Below are positions 6,574 through 14,029 of a stretch of DNA of 14,483 nt, in pieces (position 1 is the first letter of the stretch; the number at the start of each line of letters is the position of its first letter). Under the pieces are notes generated by a model. The model was given only the letters and a program-made list of their open reading frames with translations, was not told the origin of the DNA and searched no databases. The translations under genes were made by a program, and so were the position numbers. The stretch is from Chitinophagales bacterium (lineage in GTDB: Bacteria > Bacteroidota > Bacteroidia > Chitinophagales > Saprospiraceae). The DNA lies in contig JAAFHO010000068.1 in assembly GCA_013297575.1 (NCBI GenBank), forward strand, positions 1 through 14,483, given 5' to 3'.

Positions 6574-9500
6574 ATGAAAAAGAATATTATACTTCTTTTA
6601 TGCTTCATTATGTTTAGCCTTGTAGCAGGTTTTAGCCAAAATGCACCTCAAGGTTTTAATTATCAAAGTGTGGTACGCAATGCAGCAGGAAGCGCGCATG
6701 CCAACCAAACAGTCACGATGCTTTTTGCCATCCGTAGCGGTGCTGCCAACGGCCAAGTGATTTATACCGAGCGCCATGTTACCAATACCAACGAATATGG
6801 TTTGGTCAATATCGTTGTAGGGCGTGGTGAGGTACTTCAAGGTAGTTTTTCCACGATCAACTGGGGCGGCGGCCCTAAATATTTAACCGCATCGGTAGAA
6901 ACTTCCCCTAATGTCTTTGAAGAATTAGGTTCTACCGAATTGCTTAGTGTACCATTTGCTTTATTCGCCCAAAATGGCGGCGGCGGCAGCGGCGGCGGCA
7001 ATGACGATTGGGGCAACCAAACGGCAGTGACAGACCCAACCCTTAAAGGCAACGGTACAGGAGGAAACCCACTCGGTATAGCAGGCCAAAATGCAGAAGT
7101 AGGCCAAGTACTCAAGTGGAATGGCACAACTTGGACACCTCAAAATGATATTATCGCTACCGGACAAAATGGTGGTACAATTACAGAAATTAATACCACC
7201 AACGGTATCACGGGAGGCCCTATTACCACAACGGGTACTTTGGGGTTGTCCAATACAGGGGTAGTGCCGGGGCCTTATGGCTCTGCCTCTCAAATTCCGG
7301 TCATCACCGTAGATGCCCAAGGCCGTATTTCCAATGTATTTACGGTAGTGCCATCGCCCGGCACCATCAATATTACCGGTGGCGCAGGTATTGCGGTACA
7401 ACCCAACGGTATTAATTTTACCATTTCCAATACCGGTGATGTAAATCCTGGTGATGATATAACCACTTCCACCAATGCAAATGGTGATGTAAGTGGTATT
7501 TTTTCCAATTTACAAATCAAAAACGATGTCATTGGCAGCGCTGAGTTATCCGACAATAGCGTTGGAGCCAATGAAATAATAGATGGAGTAGTGGGCAATG
7601 CTGAATTGGCAGCCAACGCTGTGGCAACTGCAAACCTGCAAAATGGAGCAGTAACCGCCGCAAAACTTAACGCAATGGGTGCCGTTAGTGGCCAAATCTT
7701 AAAATGGAATGGAACGGCTTGGGTACCCGCAGCCGATCAAACGGGTACATTAAACCTTACTGGAGGCGCAGGTATTACGATCTCTGGTACAGCGCCTAAC
7801 TTAACCATTGCGAACACCGGCGATGCCAATCCTGCCGACGATATCACGACAGCAACCCTAGCCGCTGGCGATGTAACTGGCCTATTTAGCAACCTTCAAA
7901 TTGCGCCAAATGCAGTCGGCACACCCGAAATCGCAAATAATGCAGCCACTACCGCAAAAATAATTGATGCGGCCATCACTACGCCAAAAGTTGCGGATGG
8001 AGCAGTGACTACACCAAAAATTGCCGATGTGGCCGTAACTACGCCAAAAATTGCCGATCAAGCAGTAACTGGTGCCAAGATTGACGATATGGGCGCGACT
8101 TCAGGCCAAGTCCTGAAATGGAATGGTACAACATGGGCACCGGCTACCGATGCGGGTGGCATTAGTAGTATTGTGGCAGGTGTAGGTATTGGTGTATTTG
8201 TCAATGGTACTGTTGTAACGATTGCCAATCTCGGCGACGACAATATTTCCGATGATATTATCAATACTTCTACCGCGAATGGTGATATTACAGGCGTTTT
8301 TTCTAATTTACAACTTAAGCCCGGCGTTGTTGGTAATGGTGAATTAACACCCAATGCTGTATCTGGGGCTAATATTATTTCAGGATCCGTAGAAGCATCT
8401 GATTTATCTAATATGGGCGCAACCAGTGGACAAGTTTTAACCTATAATGGTTTAACATGGGCGCCCGCTACACCAGCAGGTGCAGCCGGAGATAACTGGG
8501 GTACGCAATCGGTGAATACAACGACCGTTTTGAGCGGAAACGGAACAGTTGCAAGCCCATTAACAATTGCCTCCCAAAATGCTACTTCTGGACAAGTTTT
8601 GACCTATAATGGCAGTTCATGGGTGCCTACTACACCTCCTAGCGGTGGTGCTGGCGATAATTGGGGAACGCAAACGGTAGTAACTTCTGCTGTTTTATCT
8701 GGAAATGGTACAGCCGCAACGCCACTTACCCTCGCTACTCAAAGTGCTACGAATGGTCAGGTTTTGAAATTTAATGGCACCACTTGGATACCGGGTGCCG
8801 ACAATAATACACCAGCCGACAATTGGGGAACACAAGTAGTGGCCACCAATGCTACCTTGACGGGTAATGGAACTGCTGGAAATCAGTTGCGCATCGCACC
8901 GCAAGGTGCTACGAGTGGACAAGTCTTAAAATTTAATGGTACCACTTGGTTGCCAGAAAATGATAATGATACGCCAGCTGATAACTGGGGAACACAAACA
9001 GCAGTAGTAGGCAACGCCCTAACGGGCAATGGTACAGCAGGCAATGCGCTCAATCTTGCACAGCAAAGCGCAACGACTGGTCAAACCCTTAAATGGGATG
9101 GCGCAAAATGGACACCTGCTGATGACCTTGTTGGTACTGGCGGCGGCGGCGGAAATACTTATGCCTCTGGAACAGGTATTTCAATCACTGGAACTGCACC
9201 TAACTTGACGATCAATAATACAGGCGATTTGAACGCAACCAATGAAATCCAAACCCTTTCATTGGCAGGTAATGCCCTTTCGCTGTCTTTGGGTGGAGGT
9301 ACCGTAACGCTGCCTTCTGGTGGTGGCAGCACTTATACCGCTGGAGCAGGCATCAATATTACAGGTGTTGCGCCCAACCAAACCATCGTGAATACGGGTG
9401 ATTTAAGTGCTACCAACGAGTTACAAACGATTGCTTTATCGGGAAATACCGTAACCTTATCCAATAGCGGAGGTTCATTCAATATTGATCCAAGTAGCAC

Positions 9501-10614
9501 CAACGAAATACAAACCCTTTCCTTAACGGGCAATACACTTGCTTTATCACAAGGTGGCGGCAGCGTAACACTCCCAACTGGCAATACCTATACCGCAGGA
9601 ACGGCCATCAGTATAACGGGTACGGCACCGAACCAAACGATTAATAACACGGGAGACCCAAGTAGTACCAACGAATTGCAAAATTTGATGCTTAATGGTA
9701 CTACACTTAAAATCACAGGGACCAATAGCACCGTTAAGTTGGATACTGTATTGGCCGGTGCAGGATTAGGGCTATGGGGACAAACGTTAACTGACGATCA
9801 TATTTATAATAAAAACCTAGGCAATGTGGGTATCAATACCAATAAACCAATCGCCAAATTACATATTAAAGGAGGCGGTGAAACTGTACGGATTGAAGGT
9901 AATAATTCTTTTTTGACCTTCTCCGCAGCACCAACAGGTGTAGATGGTTATGTTGGTTTGCGTTCAGGGTTTACTACTGTGGGTACGCGTGACTCTTCAG
10001 GCGTAGCGTTACAGACTTCTCAAGACGGCAAAGGTCTCTTTGTCAATGGACTTTCCAGCAATGTCTCTATTGGAGGACCAGGCAGTTTCCCTCAAAAACT
10101 CAAGGTGATTCACGATGATAACGGGTTTATGTTAGAAAATTCAGGATCAGGGCATAACTGGGAGTTTTGGGTAGCCGATAATGGCAACCTTGCATTGTAC
10201 AATGACCAATTACTCGGCGGAGCGCCAGCGGGTGTTTTTGCGATAAATGGTAGTTATTCTTCTTCTGATCGTCGCTTAAAGAAAAACATCAGCAATGTAC
10301 CTTCAGTATTGGCTAAATTGAACCAGTTGCAGCCCGTTAAATACCGTTTTAACCAAGAATCTGATACCGCACCACTTTCTTTAGGGCTTATTGCACAAGA
10401 TGTACAAACGTTGTTTCCTGAATTAGTGGCCGCAAGTCCCGTCCGTAAAAATGGCGAAGGCGGCACATTGATGGTCAACTATACTGGATTAGGTGTTATT
10501 GCAGTAAAAGCGATTCAAGAGCAACAAGTACAAATTGACCAGTTAAAATCAGAAAATGCGTACCTTCGCACTCGCTTAGATGCTATTGAAGCATTATTGA
10601 ATATAAAAAAATGA
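6574..10614 (+). CDS. Giant modular tail-fibre-like surface protein with C-terminal Peptidase_S74 chaperone
   Basis: 1346 residues. The signal peptide (to about 22, ending GFSQ) precedes a Bacteroidota N-domain (about 23-133: PQGFNYQSVVRNAAGS, TELLSVPFALFAQ), a GGGGSGGG linker (135-142), and a long low-charge repeat stalk rich in Gly, Thr, Asn and Ala. Stalk modules, in order: one DDWGNQ unit (144); a phage-fibre-like IPVITVDAQGRIS stretch; three GGAGI...TGD...SNLQ modules (264-639) carrying decapeptide repeats; four DNWGTQ units starting at 640, 695, 749 and 803; three TY(A/T)xG...ISITG modules (862, 920, 1005). Then come NVGINTNKPIAKLHIKG (1084), the S74 chaperone (about 1229-1320) with the Ser1231/Lys1236 dyad in SDRRLKKNI, and a coiled coil (about 1310-1346). 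S74 domains trimerise fibres and cut themselves off. No T9SS signal is present; both neighbours have one. Inferred role: a trimeric surface adhesin or stalk. It overlaps the next gene by ATGA. Confidence 0.92.
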   Translation: MKKNIILLLCFIMFSLVAGFSQNAPQGFNYQSVVRNAAGSAHANQTVTMLFAIRSGAANGQVIYTERHVTNTNEYGLVNIVVGRGEVLQGSFSTINWGGGPKYLTASVETSPNVFEELGSTELLSVPFALFAQNGGGGSGGGNDDWGNQTAVTDPTLKGNGTGGNPLGIAGQNAEVGQVLKWNGTTWTPQNDIIATGQNGGTITEINTTNGITGGPITTTGTLGLSNTGVVPGPYGSASQIPVITVDAQGRISNVFTVVPSPGTINITGGAGIAVQPNGINFTISNTGDVNPGDDITTSTNANGDVSGIFSNLQIKNDVIGSAELSDNSVGANEIIDGVVGNAELAANAVATANLQNGAVTAAKLNAMGAVSGQILKWNGTAWVPAADQTGTLNLTGGAGITISGTAPNLTIANTGDANPADDITTATLAAGDVTGLFSNLQIAPNAVGTPEIANNAATTAKIIDAAITTPKVADGAVTTPKIADVAVTTPKIADQAVTGAKIDDMGATSGQVLKWNGTTWAPATDAGGISSIVAGVGIGVFVNGTVVTIANLGDDNISDDIINTSTANGDITGVFSNLQLKPGVVGNGELTPNAVSGANIISGSVEASDLSNMGATSGQVLTYNGLTWAPATPAGAAGDNWGTQSVNTTTVLSGNGTVASPLTIASQNATSGQVLTYNGSSWVPTTPPSGGAGDNWGTQTVVTSAVLSGNGTAATPLTLATQSATNGQVLKFNGTTWIPGADNNTPADNWGTQVVATNATLTGNGTAGNQLRIAPQGATSGQVLKFNGTTWLPENDNDTPADNWGTQTAVVGNALTGNGTAGNALNLAQQSATTGQTLKWDGAKWTPADDLVGTGGGGGNTYASGTGISITGTAPNLTINNTGDLNATNEIQTLSLAGNALSLSLGGGTVTLPSGGGSTYTAGAGINITGVAPNQTIVNTGDLSATNELQTIALSGNTVTLSNSGGSFNIDPSSTNEIQTLSLTGNTLALSQGGGSVTLPTGNTYTAGTAISITGTAPNQTINNTGDPSSTNELQNLMLNGTTLKITGTNSTVKLDTVLAGAGLGLWGQTLTDDHIYNKNLGNVGINTNKPIAKLHIKGGGETVRIEGNNSFLTFSAAPTGVDGYVGLRSGFTTVGTRDSSGVALQTSQDGKGLFVNGLSSNVSIGGPGSFPQKLKVIHDDNGFMLENSGSGHNWEFWVADNGNLALYNDQLLGGAPAGVFAINGSYSSSDRRLKKNISNVPSVLAKLNQLQPVKYRFNQESDTAPLSLGLIAQDVQTLFPELVAASPVRKNGEGGTLMVNYTGLGVIAVKAIQEQQVQIDQLKSENAYLRTRLDAIEALLNIKK
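7525..7674 (+). repeat. Decapeptide repeat array 1 (5 x 30 bp)
   Basis: Five in-frame units: DVIGSAELSD, NSVGANEIID, GVVGNAELAA, NAVATANLQN and GAVTAAKLNA, followed at once by MGAVSGQILKWNG. The consensus is (N/G)-(A/V)-V-x-x-x-(E/K)-(I/L)-x-(D/N), a beta-helix-like repeat in the fibre gene. Confidence 0.8.
7909..8088 (+). repeat. Decapeptide repeat array 2 (6 x 30 bp)
   Basis: Six in-frame units: NAVGTPEIAN, NAATTAKIID, AAITTPKVAD, GAVTTPKIAD, VAVTTPKIAD and QAVTGAKIDD, then MGATSGQVLKWNG. The central units (7969-8058) match at about 25 of 30 bases in the pairs I compared, the most DNA-similar copies in the gene and a likely site of copy-number change. Confidence 0.85.
8323..8412 (+). repeat. 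Decapeptide repeat array 3 (3 x 30 bp)
   Basis: Three units, GVVGNGELTP, NAVSGANIIS and GSVEASDLSN, followed by MGATSGQVLTYNG. It has the same module layout as arrays 1 and 2 but fewer units. Confidence 0.8.
8491..9141 (+). repeat. Four tandem DNWGTQ modules (period 162-165 bp)
   Basis: Units start at 8491, 8656, 8818 and 8980. Each runs DNWGTQ...L(S/T)GNGT...(A/T)xGQ(V/T)LKxNG...W.P over 54-55 residues. A diverged single copy lies at 7003 near the N-terminus of the protein. Confidence 0.85.
9157..9768 (+). repeat. Three tandem TY-G-ISITG modules
   Basis: Units begin at 9157, 9331 and 9586. Each has TY(A/T)(S/A)G, a (S/N)ITGxAPNxTI strand, NTGDxxxTNE(I/L)Q and a LxLSxGGxxVTLP-like tail. The middle unit carries a second TNEIQTLSL half-repeat. 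Confidence 0.8.
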
Positions 10615-11708
10615 GATCGCTAATTACCATTTTTCTATCTTGTATTATCGCCTGCTCGGTGGCTGCTATGTCACCAGCAGGCGATACTGCTATTTACGCC
10701 CGAACATACTGCTCTAACCAAATTGTAATTATCAATAACCATGTTTATGGGCCGTTCCAAACAAGCGGGGTTGAAATAATTCCTGGCGGAGCAGCCAATG
10801 GAATGGATAGTATTTTTAAAGTACAACTTACATTTAACCAACCCGTTGAGTATAATTATAACGTAACTATTTGCGAGGGGGACAGCATCAAGATCAACAA
10901 CAAAGTATATCATAAAGGATTTGCAGAAGGAAAAGAAATATTTGAAAATGCGGCAGCAAATGGTTGTGATAGTATTGTCTTTATCAAACTGAGTTTTACC
11001 AGCCAGCCTTTTTCCAACCTCATTGATACCCTTTGCTCTGGCGAATCGATGACGATAAATGGCACTCGTTATGATTTCGATAACCGGAGTGGTTTAGAAA
11101 TATTGGACAATGCTGCCTACAATGGATGCGATTCATTGGTGTATATTAGCCTGTTTTTTAGGGAACAATGGGTCTATTTAGGCCCTGATACCGCAGTTGT
11201 AGAAGGTGATTCACTTGCTATACATTTGAGTGCTCGCTATGGCCCCGAACGAGTAGAATGGAGCCCATTACCGCCTTGTACCGATCCTGAATGCCTTAGT
11301 TTTAGTACAATGAGACTAACGCGGCCCTTGCAATATAGCGTTATTTACACCGATACTTTTGGTTGTGTGAGCCGCGATGAAGTGTACATACAAATAGACC
11401 GAAAACGACGTGTTTATGGGGCTAATGTATTTACCCCAAGCGGTGACGAACCCAATAATCGCTTTTTTATCTCCGCCGACCGAGGGGTAATTCTTATTCG
11501 GAAATTGGTGGTTTTTGACCGCTGGGGAGAAGTCGTGTTTAATGCAGAAAACATACCCAATGATTCCGGTTCTGCTTACAATATGGGCTGGGATGGCCGC
11601 ACCCGCGACCGCGACGCACCCGTGGACGTGTATGGGTGGTGGGCCGAATTAGAAACGTATAGTGGTGTGCGATTTACAGAAACTGGTGATGTTACTTTGG
11701 TGAAGTAA
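10611..11708 (+). CDS. Secreted protein with three Cys repeats and T9SS type B (gliding-motility-associated) C-terminal domain
   Basis: 365 residues. The signal peptide is MRSLITIFLSCIIACSVAA. Three repeats with a 54-residue period follow (33-75, 87-129, 141-183). Each has the pattern (I/L/Y)C-(S/E)-G/N-(D/E/Q)-S/I ... I-N-N/G ... Y ... A-A-x-N-G-C-D-S-(I/L). Pairs C88/C119 and C142/C173 may form disulfides; repeat 1 has C34 but Met65 in place of the second Cys. Residues about 190-270 are a beta-sandwich-like linker. The last 90 residues (VFTPSGDEPNN, VVFDRWGEVVF, MGWDGRTRDRDAPVDVYGWW, GDVTLVK) are the T9SS type B sorting domain (CHU_C type), which sends proteins across the outer membrane. 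The start codon overlaps the stop of the fibre gene (ATGA), pointing to translational coupling. Likely a surface partner of the fibre. The stop overlaps gnd on the other strand. Confidence 0.92.
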   Translation: MRSLITIFLSCIIACSVAAMSPAGDTAIYARTYCSNQIVIINNHVYGPFQTSGVEIIPGGAANGMDSIFKVQLTFNQPVEYNYNVTICEGDSIKINNKVYHKGFAEGKEIFENAAANGCDSIVFIKLSFTSQPFSNLIDTLCSGESMTINGTRYDFDNRSGLEILDNAAYNGCDSLVYISLFFREQWVYLGPDTAVVEGDSLAIHLSARYGPERVEWSPLPPCTDPECLSFSTMRLTRPLQYSVIYTDTFGCVSRDEVYIQIDRKRRVYGANVFTPSGDEPNNRFFISADRGVILIRKLVVFDRWGEVVFNAENIPNDSGSAYNMGWDGRTRDRDAPVDVYGWWAELETYSGVRFTETGDVTLVK

Positions 11709-13098
11709 ATCCACCCGTTTCGGTACTTCCCGAATCCCTTTTTACATAGGTATGCGCCCCAAAATAATCCCGCTGCGCTTGAATCACATTCATAGGCGAA
11801 TGGGTATTGGTATAACCATTCAAAAAATTGAGCGCTACCGAAAAACAAGGTATTTCAAGACCTGCGGTTAAGGCGTTTACCACTGTTTCGGAGAGGTTTT
11901 GTTTAAAATTTTGCGCTTTTTGTGCTAGAATTGGGTACAAAAGCAAGCGATTGGTATCTTGCAAAGCCACTATGAGTTGCTCCATTAACACCGACCGAAT
12001 AATGCATCCATTGGTCCAAATACGCGCTAATTCGGGCAAGTTAAGCCCCCAATGATAAGTAGAGGAGGCCGCGTCTATGAGGTGAATACCTTGGTGGTGG
12101 TTAATGATGCGGGCCAGTTGATAAGCGTCGCGGAGGTTGTCTGTTGCTTGGGTAAAAGTGGTGTGTTCGTTAGCAAAGCCTTGAGCGGCAGTACTTCTTT
12201 CTTCTACAAAAGCCGACAAATACCGCGCAAAAAGTGCCTCGCTAATCATCGTTGCTGGTACACCCAATTCCGCTGCTGCTGCTGTAGCCCAGCCGCCCGT
12301 TCCTTTATTGGAAGCCGCATCAAGTACCTCATCGAGCAGCCAGCCCGTACCCTTGCGTACGCGAAGAATGTCCACCGTAATTTCGAGTAAATAACTCGCG
12401 GCATCGGTTTTTAGCCATTGCTCAAAAATATCCGCGATAGCATCGGGGGAATAGCCCATGCCTTGCCTGAGGATAAAATACACCTCGGCTATGAGTTGCA
12501 TTTCGGCGTATTCGATGCCATTGTGCACCATTTTTACAAAATGTCCAGCACCGCCGTTGCCGATATAAGTACAGCAAGGTTGCGCATTATTGTCCTTTGC
12601 TGCAATACTTTCCAAATAAGGCTGTACCATTTGGTAGGCGGCTTGCGCTCCGCCGGGCATAATAGAAGGGCCTTCTAAAGCACCTTTTTCACCACCGGAA
12701 ACACCGCAACCGAGGAAATGCAGCCCCAAACCCGCCAAACGCTCCATCCGGCGTTGGGTATCTTTGTAAAATGAATTGCCACCATCCATGATAATATCGC
12801 CCTGATCCAATATCGGTATCAATTCTTCGATCACGGCATCAGTGGCTGCACCCGCATTCACCATTAGGAAAATTTTACGAGGACGGGCGAGACTTTCAAC
12901 AAATGCGGTGAGATCATCAAAGCCCTGTGCTTGTTCTAACTCCGGAAAAGCAGATACAAATTGAATCGCCACATCCTCTTCTTTAGCCGTTATGTGCCGA
13001 TTAAACAATGCCAACTTATATCCTTTACCAGCGAGGTTACGACTTAGGCTTTTGCCCATAACTCCAAGGCCAATAAGGCCAAATTCTTTTTTTTCCAT
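11692..13098 (-). CDS. gnd: 6-phosphogluconate dehydrogenase, decarboxylating (EC 1.1.1.44)
   Basis: 468 residues, the usual full length. It oxidises 6-phosphogluconate to ribulose 5-phosphate and CO2 in the cytoplasmic oxidative pentose phosphate pathway. Visible features are the Rossmann motif GLGVMG (10-15), then N33-R34 after the second strand, where Arg favours NADP+. Next are MDGGNSFYKDT (104-114), the substrate signature VSGGEKGALEGPSIMPGG (133-150), and the catalytic GHFVKMVHNGIEYAEMQ with K189, H192, N193 and E196. The all-helical domain contains GTGGWATAAAAELGVPATMI and NGCIIRSVLM, and the end has FGAHTYVKRD. The ATG at 13098 follows the EamA stop by 10 bp, so the two are probably co-transcribed. 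No zwf or pgl gene is adjacent in the window. The last 17 bases overlap the convergent T9SS type B gene. Confidence 0.97.
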   Translation of the reverse strand: MEKKEFGLIGLGVMGKSLSRNLAGKGYKLALFNRHITAKEEDVAIQFVSAFPELEQAQGFDDLTAFVESLARPRKIFLMVNAGAATDAVIEELIPILDQGDIIMDGGNSFYKDTQRRMERLAGLGLHFLGCGVSGGEKGALEGPSIMPGGAQAAYQMVQPYLESIAAKDNNAQPCCTYIGNGGAGHFVKMVHNGIEYAEMQLIAEVYFILRQGMGYSPDAIADIFEQWLKTDAASYLLEITVDILRVRKGTGWLLDEVLDAASNKGTGGWATAAAAELGVPATMISEALFARYLSAFVEERSTAAQGFANEHTTFTQATDNLRDAYQLARIINHHQGIHLIDAASSTYHWGLNLPELARIWTNGCIIRSVLMEQLIVALQDTNRLLLYPILAQKAQNFKQNLSETVVNALTAGLEIPCFSVALNFLNGYTNTHSPMNVIQAQRDYFGAHTYVKRDSGSTETGGFTSPK

Positions 13099-13108
13099 GT
13101 GCTAAGTA

Positions 13109-14005
13109 TTATTTTCGCGCCAAATATAAGCCACCCAAAATGATTCCTGTACCTAAAATATCAGAAAAACCAATCGTTTCACCATCCAAAGTGCCAATAA
13201 TAATAGACATTACGGGCAATAAAAAAGTAACAGATGTAGCAAACAGTGTACTGGTGCGCTGTAATAAATCGAAATAAACAATAGAGGCCAAGGCTGTTCC
13301 CACGGCACCCAAAAACGCTAAATAACCAACGCCTTTCCAGCCATCGGGGTGCGTCATAGCCGCTTCAATACCGCCCGATCCTACCAGTAATCCGACAAAT
13401 GGCAATCCCATTAACATAAAAGAGGCCGAAGCAATCGCCGCCGGATGGTGTTCCCTTAATTTGCTCCCTACAATATTGGAATTGAGGGCGTAAAAAATAG
13501 TGGCTAATGCACACACCAAAGCAAAACCTAAATGACCCGATACGGCGTTTTTAGCATTAAAAATGATCAAAACGGAGGCGCCAGCAAAACCCATCAAAAT
13601 ACCCAATGCCTTGTATTTGGTCACCTTCATTTGAAAAAACAGCGCACCCAAAATCAGCGTAAACAGCGGTGTTAGCGAATTGAGTACACCTGCCAAACTA
13701 CTACTCACATGTTTTTGAGCAAAAGCGTACATCAAATTGGGAATAGCAGAGCCACTTAAAGCCACTACCGCGTAATATGGCCACGATTTCCACTGAATTT
13801 TGGACCAATACGCAATAGCAAACGGCAAATAAGCCAATGTTGCCATCGTCATCCGCCATGATAAAACCTGAATAGGCGTAAAAATAGCGACCGAACGCTT
13901 GATAAACAAAAAGGAAAAACCCCATACAAAGGCCAGTCCAAACATGATAAGCCAGTCGCGCAGGCTGGGTGGATGGGTTGTGTGCATCCGGCAAAGGTAA
14001 TGCAA
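13109..14005 (-). CDS. EamA/DMT superfamily transporter
   Basis: 298 residues with about ten hydrophobic helices in two homologous five-helix halves, the standard EamA (DUF6-type) size and layout. Half 1 starts with WLIMFGLAFVWGFSFLFIKR and includes ITPIQVLSWRM-like and GVLNSLTPLFTLILGALFF sequences. Half 2 includes GHLGFALVCALATIFYALNS, GAVGTALASIVYFDLLQ and FLLPVMSIIIGTLDGE. These inner-membrane proteins export or import small metabolites; the substrate cannot be read from sequence. The start may be the ATG at 14005 or the in-frame ATG at 13987 (MHTTHPPSL). A TACCTTTG motif between them favours the second if it is a promoter. The gene sits between the TonB-domain gene (24 bp upstream) and gnd (10 bp downstream), all on one strand. 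Confidence 0.93.
   Translation of the reverse strand: MHYLCRMHTTHPPSLRDWLIMFGLAFVWGFSFLFIKRSVAIFTPIQVLSWRMTMATLAYLPFAIAYWSKIQWKSWPYYAVVALSGSAIPNLMYAFAQKHVSSSLAGVLNSLTPLFTLILGALFFQMKVTKYKALGILMGFAGASVLIIFNAKNAVSGHLGFALVCALATIFYALNSNIVGSKLREHHPAAIASASFMLMGLPFVGLLVGSGGIEAAMTHPDGWKGVGYLAFLGAVGTALASIVYFDLLQRTSTLFATSVTFLLPVMSIIIGTLDGETIGFSDILGTGIILGGLYLARK
13992..13999 (-). promoter_or_regulatory. Candidate -7 element (TACCTTTG) ahead of EamA
   Basis: Exact TAnnTTTG match on the minus strand, 4 nt before the ATG at 13987. A TTG about 16 nt further upstream could serve as -33, slightly short of usual spacing. It would allow EamA-gnd transcription independent of the TonB-domain gene, starting at or just before the ATG. 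Confidence 0.3.
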
Positions 14006-14029
14006 AAACTTCGCTCAATCCTGCGACGG

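Noticed and set aside
6976..6999. GGC-rich run as a phase-variable simple repeat
   Set aside because: It encodes a flexible GGGGSGGG linker and changes by whole codons would not shift the frame. The run is short and interrupted by AGC.
7909..8088. The 30-bp periodic repeats as a possible CRISPR array
   Set aside because: The repeats are in frame, contiguous without unique spacers, vary mainly at synonymous or tolerated positions, and sit inside one long coding sequence.
6574..10614. The S74/tail-fibre protein as evidence for a prophage
   Set aside because: No terminase, capsid, portal, integrase or other phage gene is present. The N-domain and neighbouring T9SS proteins are typical of Bacteroidota surface proteins, so this is a cellular fibre.
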